Shown piece after piece: positions 22,113 through 32,519 of a stretch of DNA of 41,022 nt (positions within the stretch are counted from its first letter, which is position 1; every line of letters starts with the position of its first letter). The position numbers and the translations under genes are program-made. The notes under the pieces were generated by a model. The model was not told the DNA's origin and made no database searches. It saw only the letters and a program-made list of their open reading frames with translations. The stretch lies in NCBI GenBank assembly GCA_045837725.1, contig JBEWZL010000299.1:1-41022 (forward strand). Reading direction: 5' to 3'. This DNA comes from Vermamoeba vermiformis (Eukaryota; Tubulinea; Echinamoebida).

Positions 22113-24037
22113 TTACTTTTTTGCGTTAGTGTTGCTTTGCAGCTTGGATGCGCTCTCGGCCTTTTCATCAACCAAGTCCTTCAACTTCATTAAATTCGAT
22201 TGTGCCGGTTGATAACCTCTCTTCTTTGCTCTTTCAAACCACTCACGCGCCTTATTGAAGTTCCTATCGACGCCATTACCGGTCGCGTAACACGAGCCCA
22301 ACGCATCCATTGCAACTATATTACCCTTCTCAGCCGCCTTCATCAACATATCAAATCCCTTCTTCACGTTCTGCTGCACGTCCTTGCCTTCCATATATCG
22401 TTTTCCAAGAAACAGAAGTGCACTGTCATCTCCATTGTTGGCTGCTTTTGTCATCCATTCGATGCCTTTTCCTTTGTCTTGCTTCGTGCCCAACCCATCA
22501 AATAGGCACAGTCCGTAGTTGAATTGAGCGCAAGACACGTCTGACAACTCATTAGTTGATAGTTGAATGACTTTAAAGTTTGACAAGCCAACATACCTGG
22601 ATCGAGTGTTCCGTCTTGTAAGGTAGCCTTCAGAGAGCCTAACTTCTCAAACCAATACGCAGCCATTCTTTGATCGCGCCTAACACCACGCCCTTCCATA
22701 TAACACGAGCCCTAAATAAAATACTTATTAGAAGACTCGATATAATACGTGAGATCCGGATGTACTTACGACGCGCAACATGCCCGAAGGGTTGCCTTTG
22801 TTGGCGGCCTTCATGTACCAATTCAGCACCTCGTCGTACTTTGGGCGGCCCTTCGCAGATAAAATCACTAGTTGACCGCGCAACAAATCACTGTAGCCTT
22901 TGCCGATGGACTCTACTTTTGGAAGTGACTTCTCTAATAACTTAATGGAAAACGCGCCATTTGTTCCATCAGGCTAATAAAAGTGTTACAACACGTGCAT
23001 TAGTATGGATGAATCATTGGACGTACGTTAGGCAACAACTCGAGGAGAGCCTTTGGTAGCTTCGTTAGGTCGACATTTTGGCTGAATTTTTTGACCTCTT
23101 TAAACGCCTCATCACGTGCTTTCTGCAATTCGTCATTGTAGCTGTCGTGCGTCAATGCAATGTCATAAGCTTGAAGGTATATTAATATTTGTAGTCCAAG
23201 TAAAGTGACGCGGATGCGGATCCCGAGCACTTTACCTTTTACCGCTTCATCGAACTCTTGTTGCTCGAATAAAATGTGCGCTTTCTTGGCGTAGAATGAA
23301 GGAATGTCGGGCAACAGCTGACGTGCTTTCTTCAGATCCGCAAGTGCTCGGTTGAGGTAGTGATATTCCACGTCTTCGCTCAGCTTCTTATCTTTGTTCT
23401 CTCGTGCAAACTTCACCCAGTTGTAATAAGCATCGGATCTGCTTAAGTAACAGTAGCCTTGGTCCTCGTTGATAACTTTATCCAGCAGAATCGCAGCGGT
23501 ATAAGCATCGATTGCCTTCTGATATTCTTTGGACTGTGCAGCGAGATCACCTTCTCTCTTGAGCTCCGCAAACTTAGGATCGTTAGAGCTCGCCGAGCTA
23601 AAGTAGCTCAAGTCGTTGAGCTTGTACTTGTCAGCCTCTATTTCGTTCTCGCCAAACAGCAACAGCGCGTCCTTCAAGGTCTTAAAATAGTCGTTCCACT
23701 TCTCCTTATCGAGCTCTATCATCTCCTTTGGCGAGGCATGTGCCAAATTGTTTCTAATAGTCTTAATATTCTTAATGTGCACGTCTTCTTTGGCTCGTTC
23801 ATCAGATGGAGGTAACTGGATGCTCATGACAGCAGTTACAATTGCCGAAATGTCCCAATTAGATGAATCGCCTGCTCTGATGACTGCTTGTTTGTCGAGA
23901 GGGCAACGATACAGCGAGTCCACATGCTTCAGAAAATAGAGTCCGCTTGCTGGAGTATCTTTCCACTCCTGGCCTGTTTTTAATTGAAACCTTTCCTTGA
24001 ATATTCGAATTAAATGCTTAGATGTCGAGTTGAGCAT
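22113..24037 (-). CDS. HEPN (DZIP3-like) - TPR - Sel1 repeat protein, short paralogue
   Basis: Same architecture as its downstream neighbour. HEPN domain with RAGDSSNWDISAIVTAV and the RX4H motif in IRNNLAHAS; TPR (AAQSKEYQKAIDAYTAAILL, ALADLKKARQLLPDIPS, AHILFEQQEFDEAVK); Sel1 repeats (CYMEGRGVRRDQRMAAYWFE, CLFDGLGTKQDKGKGIEWM, RYMEGKDVQQNVKKGFDML, CYATGNGVDRNFNKAREWFE). The protein then ends with a short Lys/Asn tail, without the long C-terminal extension of its paralogue. The conserved ETIRIQYML segment shows that the reading extends upstream of the Met at 24037. By analogy with the paralogue (MENTTRT before DTIRIQYML) a small upstream exon is expected, but no fitting one was found before the divergent AIF1 gene. 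The Met at 24037 is therefore a provisional start. Confidence 0.8.
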
Positions 24038-24402
24038 GTACTGAATTCGTATAGTCTCCCTGAATATTTAAATAATTAGTAAAATTTTTTAATTATTTCA
24101 GCAACGTGCAGCACGCAAAATTCGTGCAATTATAATCGTAAATTTATGTAAAATTATAATCGGCGTTTAAAAGTTTGTTATTTGAGCGGCCCGGACGCAC
24201 AAAATTCGATTTGGTTTAGCGCACTTGTTCTTGAACCTGATCAACGTACATCTCCAACGTGCTATGTGAAAGAAGCTGATTACGTTACGAATGGTCAATC
24301 TTGTTACTGATGTGCGTTGTAATTTATGTGGCGCGTCAACCCAGGTTGCAGAAAAAATCTCGGTCAGTTTACCTCACGTTTGAAACAGCAACCATAACAA
24401 CC
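24038..24402. other. Divergent promoter region between the HEPN gene and AIF1
   Basis: 365 bp separate the provisional HEPN start and the AIF1 ATG. The left third is A+T rich and likely holds an intron and a small 5' exon of the HEPN gene. The right part is the AIF1 leader. No specific site is recognised. Confidence 0.4.
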
Positions 24403-25053
24403 ATGGCCACAAAGGACGACCGATACTACGAAGATACCAACAAAATTAGAGCCAACCCTCAAGGTGGTAAGGCTTTTGGTCAAACTCAAAAGCAACGCGA
24501 GAATGAGCTGCGACGTATTGCTGATGAATACCGCGCTGGAAACACCGAGGCCACTGAAGCTGATACTGAGAAATTGATTACTAAGTTTATGCTGTATGAT
24601 TTGGATGGAGATTTGGTTATCAACATTGAAGAATTGCGCTTGATGATGGAAAAATTAGGTTGGTAAATTAGAATAATATGAGTACACGTGTTTTGTAATA
24701 ATATCCCACATAATAGCACGTCAGATATTTATTTTTAATTTGAAAGATTTTCCCATCTAACGGTCACAAAAATCTTCAGGCCAGCCAAAAACACACTTAG
24801 AGCTTAAGAAAATGATTGAACAAGTCGATACCACCGGCAAAGGTCACATCAATTTCCGGTAAGTTCCACCTCTTGTCTTCACGCAAACCTAGATTCTCAT
24901 CTCGTGTTCAATCTCAGCGATTTCTTAACAATGATGTTGGGCAAATCATCCAATTCAATTTTGAAGAAGATTTTGATGTTCGAAGAGCTTGCTAAAGAGA
25001 AAGAGACGCCAAAGGGACTTCCCCCAAAGAAATCGATCAAGGATTTGCCTTAA
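24403..25053 (+). CDS. AIF1: Allograft inflammatory factor 1 (AIF1/Iba1) orthologue, EF-hand protein
   Basis: Small calcium-binding, actin-bundling EF-hand protein. Exons 24403-24658, 24780-24858 and 24918-25053 assemble to about 156 residues, near the 147 of vertebrate AIF1. Diagnostic segments are NPQGGKAFG near the N-terminus, an EF loop DLDGDLVINIEE, then QPKTHLELKKMIEQVD, a second degenerate EF hand (TTGKGHINFRDFLTMMLGK) and the C-terminal SILKKILMFEELAKEKETP ending KSIKDLP. The first intron has the donor GTTGGT, chosen because it yields the conserved EKLGQPKTHLEL junction. Reading on to the TGG TAA just beyond it would give a truncated product. In animals the protein works with F-actin in motile and phagocytic cells. 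Its presence supports a holozoan source. Confidence 0.93.
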
Positions 25054-25733
25054 GAGCCAACCATGACGTGACAGAACTACAAGCTGCGTAGTTATCGTAC
25101 TATCAACTTCAATAACAATAGCTTGGTAGACTTTCATAGCGCATGCTTGACACCTTTGTACAACAGAATGAACAAGTCAAAAACACGAATCTTGATCTCT
25201 TGTCAAGTAGGCGCGAGACAGCTGGGATTATTGGGCTTGAATCACCGTCATATTATACAAACAACTTTTTGATAAGTAAGTTCTATCACCGATTTATTAT
25301 CGTACACGCGATTTTTCAAAACAAATCTGTCCTGTCTGAGCCTGTTTTCACATGAGAAGAAAGCCGCGCTAGCTTTAGTACTAAAATATGCTGCAGCCAA
25401 AAAAAAAAGACTTTCTCGTGTTGCTGAAATCTTTTCACATCCTGATCGGATCAGCATCCTGACTTTTTTGAAATACCGTTTCATTGTTGCAGATTTCTTT
25501 CTTTCTCGCGTATATGTACTGCCGTGGCGAGACGGAATAAATTTCTGTGGGATTTTCAGCTGAATCCGTCAAAAGCTTTCGTTGTTTCTGCGGAGCTTTA
25601 TTTTTATCTTGATATCGCATCGATTTACCACAAGTCACCGCGAACATCAATCTTTTATTGTATTGTCTACAATTTATATCTTATCTATTCTATCGACGAG
25701 CTAGATTAATAGTTTTACAAACAAATTGCGAAG
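25054..25733. other. Intergenic region and leader, no gene seen
   Basis: 680 bp between AIF1 and the disordered protein gene. Short frames occur on both strands but none resembles a known family. The right half probably contains the promoter and 5' leader of the next gene, with T-rich tracts. Confidence 0.45.
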
Positions 25734-26465
25734 ATGGCTTCATCCGCTGGAAAGAGATCGAGAACCCGCACCAAGCGATTTAACGAGGCTGAAGAAGAAT
25801 TTTCAGATGATTATCTCGAAGAGGAAGACCAACCAAAGAGAAAAAAGCAAAAGACTGCGCCGAAGGCAGATGATGAGTTCAAATCGACTACTCCGAAGAA
25901 GGAAGGTGCCAAGCGAGGACGAAAAAAGAAGGAACCCGCTCCTACTGAAGAAACTACAAATGTAGCCACGAGCACAGACTCTGCCAAACCCGAGGAGTCT
26001 GGTGCAGGCGAAGAATCTAAAGCCGGCGAAACAAAGCAAGAAGAAGCCAAGCCCGCAGAACAACCCACCGAACAACCCGCCAGTACAGACGCCACTATGG
26101 TCGACACTACTGCGCCTACTACCGAAGCCAAAGAAGCTCAGCCAGTGACAGAGCCAAAGGAAGAATTGCACACTGAGACAATGACCACCGATCACGACAT
26201 TCCCTTGACTCGAGAGATGACTGTCGCAGAGCCTGAAAAGCCAGAAGAAAAGCCCGAGGAAAAGAAAGAAGAAGGTACTACTACTACAACAACTACGACA
26301 GACACCGTGGCAGAAACAACAACTACCACGGATGTCCCCGTTTCTGTCACTGAACAGGCTCCGGAGGAATCTAAAACAGAAAATCCTCCTCCTGAGATCC
26401 TTTCTGAACCCGCTCAAGACGCTCCAAAGAACGAGAACACTGCACCCATTGTTGAAAGCACTTAA
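25734..26465 (+). CDS. Disordered Lys/Glu/Thr-rich protein with nuclear localisation signals
   Basis: A single-exon reading of 243 residues with no folded domain. The N-terminus has basic clusters (KRSRTRTKRF, QPKRKKQK, KRGRKKKEPAP) that look like nuclear localisation or DNA-binding tails alternating with acidic patches (EEEFSDDYLEEE). The rest is Pro/Glu/Thr/Ala-rich with TTTTTT runs and KPEEKPEEKKEE repeats. The overall look is that of a chromatin-associated or HMG-like acidic tail protein, but no HMG box or other domain is present. Low-complexity composition makes any homology search unreliable. The start ATG at 25734 is in a good context (aagATGG). Confidence 0.7.
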   Translation: MASSAGKRSRTRTKRFNEAEEEFSDDYLEEEDQPKRKKQKTAPKADDEFKSTTPKKEGAKRGRKKKEPAPTEETTNVATSTDSAKPEESGAGEESKAGETKQEEAKPAEQPTEQPASTDATMVDTTAPTTEAKEAQPVTEPKEELHTETMTTDHDIPLTREMTVAEPEKPEEKPEEKKEEGTTTTTTTTDTVAETTTTTDVPVSVTEQAPEESKTENPPPEILSEPAQDAPKNENTAPIVEST

Positions 26466-26589
26466 CATGGGTGAAGGCGTTCTCGATCTCGTCTGCGGCG
26501 ATTTTTGTCAAATCATTCTTTTCGTTTTGAAAATTACGAAAGGGAAATTGTATTTATTAATCTGTGCTTAATTTTGCTCGGAGCAATTC

Positions 26590-26595
26590 AATAAA
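26590..26595 (+). promoter_or_regulatory. Poly(A) signal AATAAA of the disordered-protein gene
   Basis: AATAAA lies about 125 nt after the stop codon and shortly before the start of the next gene on the same strand, so 3' end formation and the next promoter must be tightly packed. Confidence 0.45.
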
Positions 26596-26632
26596 GCGAA
26601 TTTCATGTTAATTTTGGTTATTTTTATTGCAG

Positions 26633-27714
26633 ATGCTGACTGACGCGCTATATTTAGAGGCTCAACTTTCGCCCGAAGAAAAAGAGAAAGAAGCTAAGGA
26701 AGTGGAGAGCAGCATCCTCGAGAAGGGAATCATCTATTTCTTTTACCGCCCAAAGGTCGATATCGACACGCCCACGAATATTGACGATGTGCAGAAACTG
26801 TACTTGCTCTTGTGCCCGGGAATAGGAGCCAAGGAGCCAACGGAAACTTCCGACAGGACGAAGCGGTAAGTAAGATGTCAAGTCAATACAATGTGCTAAC
26901 TATAAGGCGCAGTTTAATCGTGATTGGTCGAAAACAACTGCCAGACATCAGAGATCATGGACGCTACTGGGGATTTGTTGAGCGAGTGTCCACCGACGTT
27001 AAGGCGATTGTTGACGAGAACCTGAAGGAAGAGAAGTACGAGACACCTGTCACCGAACAAGAGCGAACACAGCCTCCTGCTCGCCTGGCGGGCCGTGGCA
27101 TCTACGGTATTATTGACCATCATAGCCACTCGCACTTGGCATACGTTCTCGAGTTCGTAAGTGTCGCGTCACTCAGTTGACAACACGCACATTAACGGAC
27201 CTTTTTGTAGCCCGAGGAGATCGGAGCCGTTCAAAAAGCATTCAATATTGCAAACGAAGGCAGTTACATTGTTAGCGTGAAGAATCCAAAGCAAGGTACA
27301 TCTTTAGAGTTGGTCTGTTTGTTCGTTAAGGCGCGTGCTAACCTTCAATTAGGTGCCGCTTATGCCGGTCTTGCACCTGAGAGACGAGCCAAATATCCTG
27401 ATGAACTTCAAGAAGTCTTCGAGGACCGTCGTTGGAACAGACTAAACCCTGTCAAACTGTTGGACTATGAGGGCTGCGAGTTGTTCATCATGGGTGCGCA
27501 CGAGGATTTATCTGGTACGTCACGCATTTTGTTCTTACTTTAGACGCTTCTAATTGTAGTACCGTTAGCTGAGCTCGGCCAGGCAGGCAAGAAGATTGAG
27601 GAGCTAGAAGACAAAGACGTCAAGCACTTGACGGACAGAAAAGTTTTCAACCATTTGGCTCTCAACAAGAATAAGACCCCTATCGAGCCTTTATTAAGTG
27701 GAGAATGGGCTTAA
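26633..27714 (+). CDS. Conserved protein of unknown function (FYRPKV ... GEWA family)
   Basis: Five exons joined in frame give about 285 residues. Motifs in order: IIYFFYRPKVDID, VQKLYLLLCPG, SLIVIGRKQLPDI, YWGFVERVS, ARLAGRGIYGII, HLAYVLEFPEEIGAVQKAFN, GSYIVSVKNPKQG, YPDELQEVF, LLDYEGCELFIMGAHEDL, and the terminal PLLSGEWA. This arrangement resembles an uncharacterised family that I associate mainly with bacteria, though I cannot name a domain entry. No catalytic motif is obvious. The sequence TTTTATTGCAG just before the ATG looks like a 3' splice site, so a non-coding or short upstream exon is possible. The splice pattern matches its neighbours, so any transfer is old. Confidence 0.75.
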
Positions 27715-27813
27715 TATATTTCCCTTACTTTTGTAAATTTCCTACTTTGCTGGCGGTCCGAATGGTCTTGCGTCCGGTCCACAATTTTTTTTGTAATCGA
27801 ATTTATTGTAAAT

Positions 27814-29150
27814 ATGGAGTCCTCAAAACCAATTTGTGTTAAAGATGTTCCTCCGAAGCCAAATGAAGGCATCAGGATTTGTTACACGTGAGTGCCAAGA
27901 CAGCAATATTACGTTGGGATAGATCTAATGCTTTTGCCCAGCGCCGACTTACATGGCAATATTAATCAATACAAAAATTTATATAAACTCGCTGTGGAGA
28001 CGAAAAGTGATTATATTCTAATCGGAGGGGATCTGAATCCGAAAAACCCTTGGAAGAGCGTAAATATCACTTAATTATTTTGCTAAATTTAACAATGATA
28101 TTGCAGACCGAAAAGGAGGTTTGGGGAAAGTTAGTGCCCCACCAAAGGTAACACTAATTAATTCAATTTTCGCCAAATTGACTCGTGTGCAGGGACTTCT
28201 TATTAAACCAGCTCGTTCCAGAATTGAATAGGTAAATTAAGATTAATAATGTGCCTTTATTTTAATGACCCAGTCTAATGTACTCGTGAACAGTTGGAAG
28301 GACATTCCGACGTACTTTACGTTTGGCAATGCAGACTTTGCGGACAATTACGATGCTTTCCAGTTACAATTAGCCTCAATTGTCACGGGCTCGTTTCAAA
28401 TACTGCAAAACGGTTTCGCCGATCTGAAAGATGGGTACCGGCTATTTGGTTATCCTTACGTGCCATTGAGTCCTTTTTGGTAAATAACGATTTCCAACGG
28501 TATTATTCTAAAGATTTTAATGTAATATGGCACAGGACGAAGGATTATGAAAAGAAAGACTACACGGATCCAGCAGCAAACAAGGCACCCGCAACGTACG
28601 ACGGAGTAATCTCATTCGATGGAATGTTGCATGAATATAGAGTACCCGAAGGTAATTATTAAAACGCCCAATAAACGCAGTCTAATTTGTTGTAGGTGAA
28701 TCAGATTCAATCGAGAATGACCTCGCGATGCTGTGGGGCGACAACAAGACCCTCGATTTCAGCAAATTGATTTGTATGATACACGCACCACCTGCCAACA
28801 CGTGCATCGACATAAATAGCAAGAAGAATCACGTTGGAAGTCACGCAGTACGTTAGAACAATGTTCAATGGCACGTGTCGCTCACGCTCTGTTTTCAGAT
28901 CCGCAAAGCGATTCAGACTTACCAACCACTAATTACATTGCACGGACATATCCACGAAGCGGTGTCAATGTCAGGAAGGTATCAGGAGTACATTGGGAAC
29001 ACCACCTGCTATGGGGTCGGAAACTTTTGGGGTCCAGATCCGGTGGTTGCAATTGTCGTGGATACCGCCGAACCGAGTATGGGCAAAAGAGTCAAATATC
29101 CTGCAAAGGCCAAGAAGAATGAAAGTAGGAGTAATAAAAAGAATTCTTAA
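27814..29150 (+). CDS. Calcineurin-like metallophosphoesterase
   Basis: Binuclear-metal phosphoesterase of about 300 residues in eight exons. The five signature blocks are present in order: ADLHGN (D-x-H), LIGGDLNP (GGD), TFGNADFAD (GN), CMIHAPP (H) and ITLHGHIHEAV (GHxH). The short N-terminus (MESSKPICVKD) leads directly into the first strand. The C-terminus after IVVDTAEP is Lys/Ser-rich. Residues GNAD in place of GNHD are typical of the YfcE/Icc-like branch found in archaea, bacteria and protists. The substrate cannot be inferred. The gene is convergent with the GPCR gene, 61 bp between stops, and lies 99 bp downstream of the preceding gene on the same strand. Confidence 0.87.
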
Positions 29151-29211
29151 CAGTTTTATTTTACAAGTAAGCTACAACTACAATTTTTATCGCCACTAAC
29201 GATGATCGGTT

Positions 29212-31906
29212 TTAGACCTCGCTTTTGGCGCTGTGCATTTGTTGACTCATCATGGAGTTATCTGATTTGCCTGTCGATCTACCGCTCTTGCTGGCCTTGC
29301 CTGATACTTTGTTCGAATCTCCGCTCTTTGCTTTTCTGTCGGTTGCTTTCAGCACGGCAAGTCTTTCCCGTAAGAGTTGTTCACGTCGAGCCAAAAACTC
29401 GAGCTCACCTTGAACGCCTTCGTAGGTCTCAGGGACATGAGCCGAGGATTGAGGCGTGCTGCCACTCCAAGTAGAGCCCTTTCGCTTTCTTGTTGGATCG
29501 TTGGATCCAGTGGCAACGTAGTAGATCTTCGGGATCAACAAGATGCAAAGAGTAGCTGTCACTCCCCAGAGAATGGCAATCGATCTGATCAAAAAGTCGA
29601 TGCGTCTGTCGCTGATTTGAATGGCGAACAGCACGAGCAAGATCAGGCAGGCAAATGTGATGTTGTACATGGCGATCAAGATGAACTTGGACTCGTTGTA
29701 TTCACTGCGAATCTTTCGTGACCAGAAGCCGAGCACGACGCCAGCAAGGATAATAAGAGCCTTGTAGACAATCAACACTATGGCGAATGGCAACGACGCT
29801 TCATTGGAGCAGGTTCGATAGTTCAAAATGGGCCGGTATTCATCCACGACAACTGTTTCCACTGAAGGTGTGAAGGCTGCAGACCAAACAATCAGCACGG
29901 TGATTTCAATGCCCAGTGCTACAGCCATGATGCGCAGCAAATATGAATTAGTCAATTTGATCATCTTCAAGCTGTGCTCGTGGAAAATTCTCCAAACGCG
30001 CCATGTCTTCGTCAACAGCGCACTGAACATGAGCACGAAGCCAACGCCAGAGAGCCAATAGCGCAAGTTGCACATTGCAGTGGTGGTCTCCAACACCCAA
30101 AAGAACAACGAGGCGTAAATCATCGCAGCACCCACAATGATCAACTCGACGAAGAGCAGTGATGAAGCGATGATTTGAGGCTTGTTGCGCCAAACAGCGA
30201 ACAAAATAATCATCGCAAAACAAGCGAGTATCCCAATGCCAGCAGCAATGACAATGCCTAGTTCTTCGCTCGTGCTGTACCACTTGACAACTTCTTGGCG
30301 CTCGTTCCAAGCGGGCATTGGATAGATCAAATCGTTGGCTGAAGCAGCAATAGGCAAGACTATGACGTCTTCATTGACTTCGTTGAATTGGACTGTTGCA
30401 CCTAATCCGGTTTCGACGATCTGACCAAAAGGATTGAACTGGATCTGACCGTAGAACGTCGGTTGGCTAACTCTATTGACTTCCACTTTGACGAGCTCTT
30501 TATCGAGGGATCCCGCTAGCTCAGCACCGCCTTGCAAAGCTAATCCACAAGCGAATTGAAACGCAGCGTGGTAACTTGGAGAATAATTGAAACGCGCGAC
30601 AAATGTGTCATAGAATAATTGCGGACTATCTTTTTCGGGCTATACAAGGTAATAACGTTAATAAGTAATCAATTACGTAAATTACTGACAGATCTACTTT
30701 TGTGAATCGAGTCAAACGTCGTATACATCAATCATGGGGAATATACTTACTGTTGCCGGGAAGAAGTGCAACGAGCTGGAGCCATCTTCTCTGTAGATCC
30801 GACCAGTCAATCGACGATCCCACAATGAGGTGCCTGAAATGTATCTTCCGGAGTCCCCAAGCGCTGCTCTAAAGTCATCAGCGTACGTCAAGCATTCAGT
30901 AAGTAGAATAGCAGGAGCAGTATAGTTCATTTCTTTGGCTGCTTCGACGAAAGCTTGACATCCGGGAAATAAAACTGCACCGGCGACTAAATCCGGGTTC
31001 ACCTCTTGCAACTGCGCAATGACTTGCTTCATATTGTTCTTGGCGTCTTCCGTAAGCGACGCAGAGTATGGCACGGTGAGATCGGCCACTATTTGCATCT
31101 TATTGTCTTCAGCGCCTTGAAACGTTCCTGTTCGAACGGCTTGGAAGAAAAGATCGTTGCCTCCAAACTCGCGAAATACTCCGATTTTCTTCGCACCTTT
31201 GACTCTAGCTAATGCTATGCCTGGAGGAAACAAGGCTGTGGCACTAGGCTGAACTCCAACCATGTATTCGAATCTGCGACCTTGGGGGAGAGTGCAAGGA
31301 GTAAGAAGACTCTCGTCACATTGAAATAGCTGTGGCGACGATCCACCTAGGCAAATAATCAGTAAGGGAAAGACCGAGAACGAACGTTCATTCAATTTCG
31401 ATTTTACTTAAAATGGATCGACGTCAAACATTCAAACGAGCTGATATCCAGCTTCAAATATACGTAGAAATTTAAATTTAAAGAGATTATGCATAGGAAT
31501 AATTTCTGATTCAATTCATACCTGCAGAGCAACTGAGGAGCTGGTGTTTCTCAGCTTCAATTGCAAAGATCTCGGTGAGAGCAGAACTATACGGAGCAAA
31601 CACAGCGTCAATCGCGCCATAAGTACCATTAGCTACAGCTTGTACGGCATCAATTATTTTCGGTTTCATATCGGCAGTCGTCGGGGCACCAACGTCAATT
31701 GAGATTATCTCGACTAGATGCGTTGTTCCATTGATTAAAATACCTCCTCGGGCATTGACCATCTCTTCATATAGAATCTCTCCATCGCGCAACACTTTGG
31801 CAGCAGTTAATGTTGATGACAAGGGTTGCAGAGAGGCGATCCGCAACGTGCTCAGCGCAGACGTGGTAAGGAAGGAAAGAATTATAATTAATATTATTAT
31901 TCGCAT
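29212..31906 (-). CDS. Class C GPCR, GABA-B-receptor-like (Venus flytrap plus 7TM)
   Basis: A signal peptide (MRIIILIIILSFLTTSALS) leads a bilobed Venus-flytrap domain (LRIASLQPLSS, VFAPYSSALTEIFAIEAEK, then KKIGVFREFGGNDLFFQ and VAGAVLFPGCQAFVEAAKE). The domain ends without the cysteine-rich module of mGluR-type receptors, as in GABA-B receptors. Seven membrane spans follow from about GIVIAAGIGILACFAMII to LCILLIPKIYYV; the sequence LTKTWRVWRIF in the second half of TM3/loop is typical of class C. The cytoplasmic tail has a coiled coil (FLARREQLLRERLAVL) and a Ser/Lys-rich end. Three introns or so interrupt the ectodomain, while the 7TM region is in one exon (to about 30537). The ligand is unknown. 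Confidence 0.9.
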
Positions 31907-32519
31907 TTCCTGAATATCTATTAAGTCTAAATCAGTGAATAGAGCCTTGAGAAATCACAATTGTGGAAATACCTTATAAACAGGACTACAAATGATCTGT
32001 TGGAAGATCGCGCAGATCTTAACTTGAATTGTGTTGACAGCTTAGCGGCTGCGTGGTAATGCGAGAAAAAAAATATACCAGTTTACTTGTCAACAATAGA
32101 CACGTGCTAAATCTCCGGATTGGAATTTCTTCCGTTTCTGGCAATTCTCGCTCAAACTTATTGTTTTTTTATGAAAGCAAAGGAATAACAGCACAACAAT
32201 TTATTTTGACGGACTCGTAGCTTTCGAAGCGGAATCAACCTGTATCAATGCACCTTCTATAATTGCTATCCGAACTCCGGTGCCCAAAATGGTAAAGTTC
32301 TAGTATTATTAATAGACTATCGGAGTTGATCGTTAGCAAAGGTCCTTGATTAATTTCGGATCCAATAAATTGACAAAAAAACATTCGAGATTATTTTTTT
32401 GTGCGCTTAATCCTAGCAAATAATGCCACTGTCATAAGATAATAACACTTAATTTATTATTTTACTTTTTCTTTTTTTTTTCCGATACTTTGATTCTGTC
32501 TAATTGTGGACTGCCACAG
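31907..32519. other. Divergent intergenic region, no gene seen
   Basis: Space between the GPCR start and the first recognised F-box exon, A+T rich with poly-T tracts near 32380-32480. It should contain the GPCR promoter and the missing 5' exon of the F-box gene, but neither could be placed. Confidence 0.4.

Noticed and set aside
23459-23939. ORFs antisense to the HEPN genes
   Set aside because: Antisense shadows of well-supported exons.
25803-26468. 221-residue - strand ORF opposite the disordered protein
   Set aside because: Its Ser/Phe/Leu-rich composition is the mirror of the Glu/Lys/Thr-rich codons on the + strand; no domain or promoter supports it.
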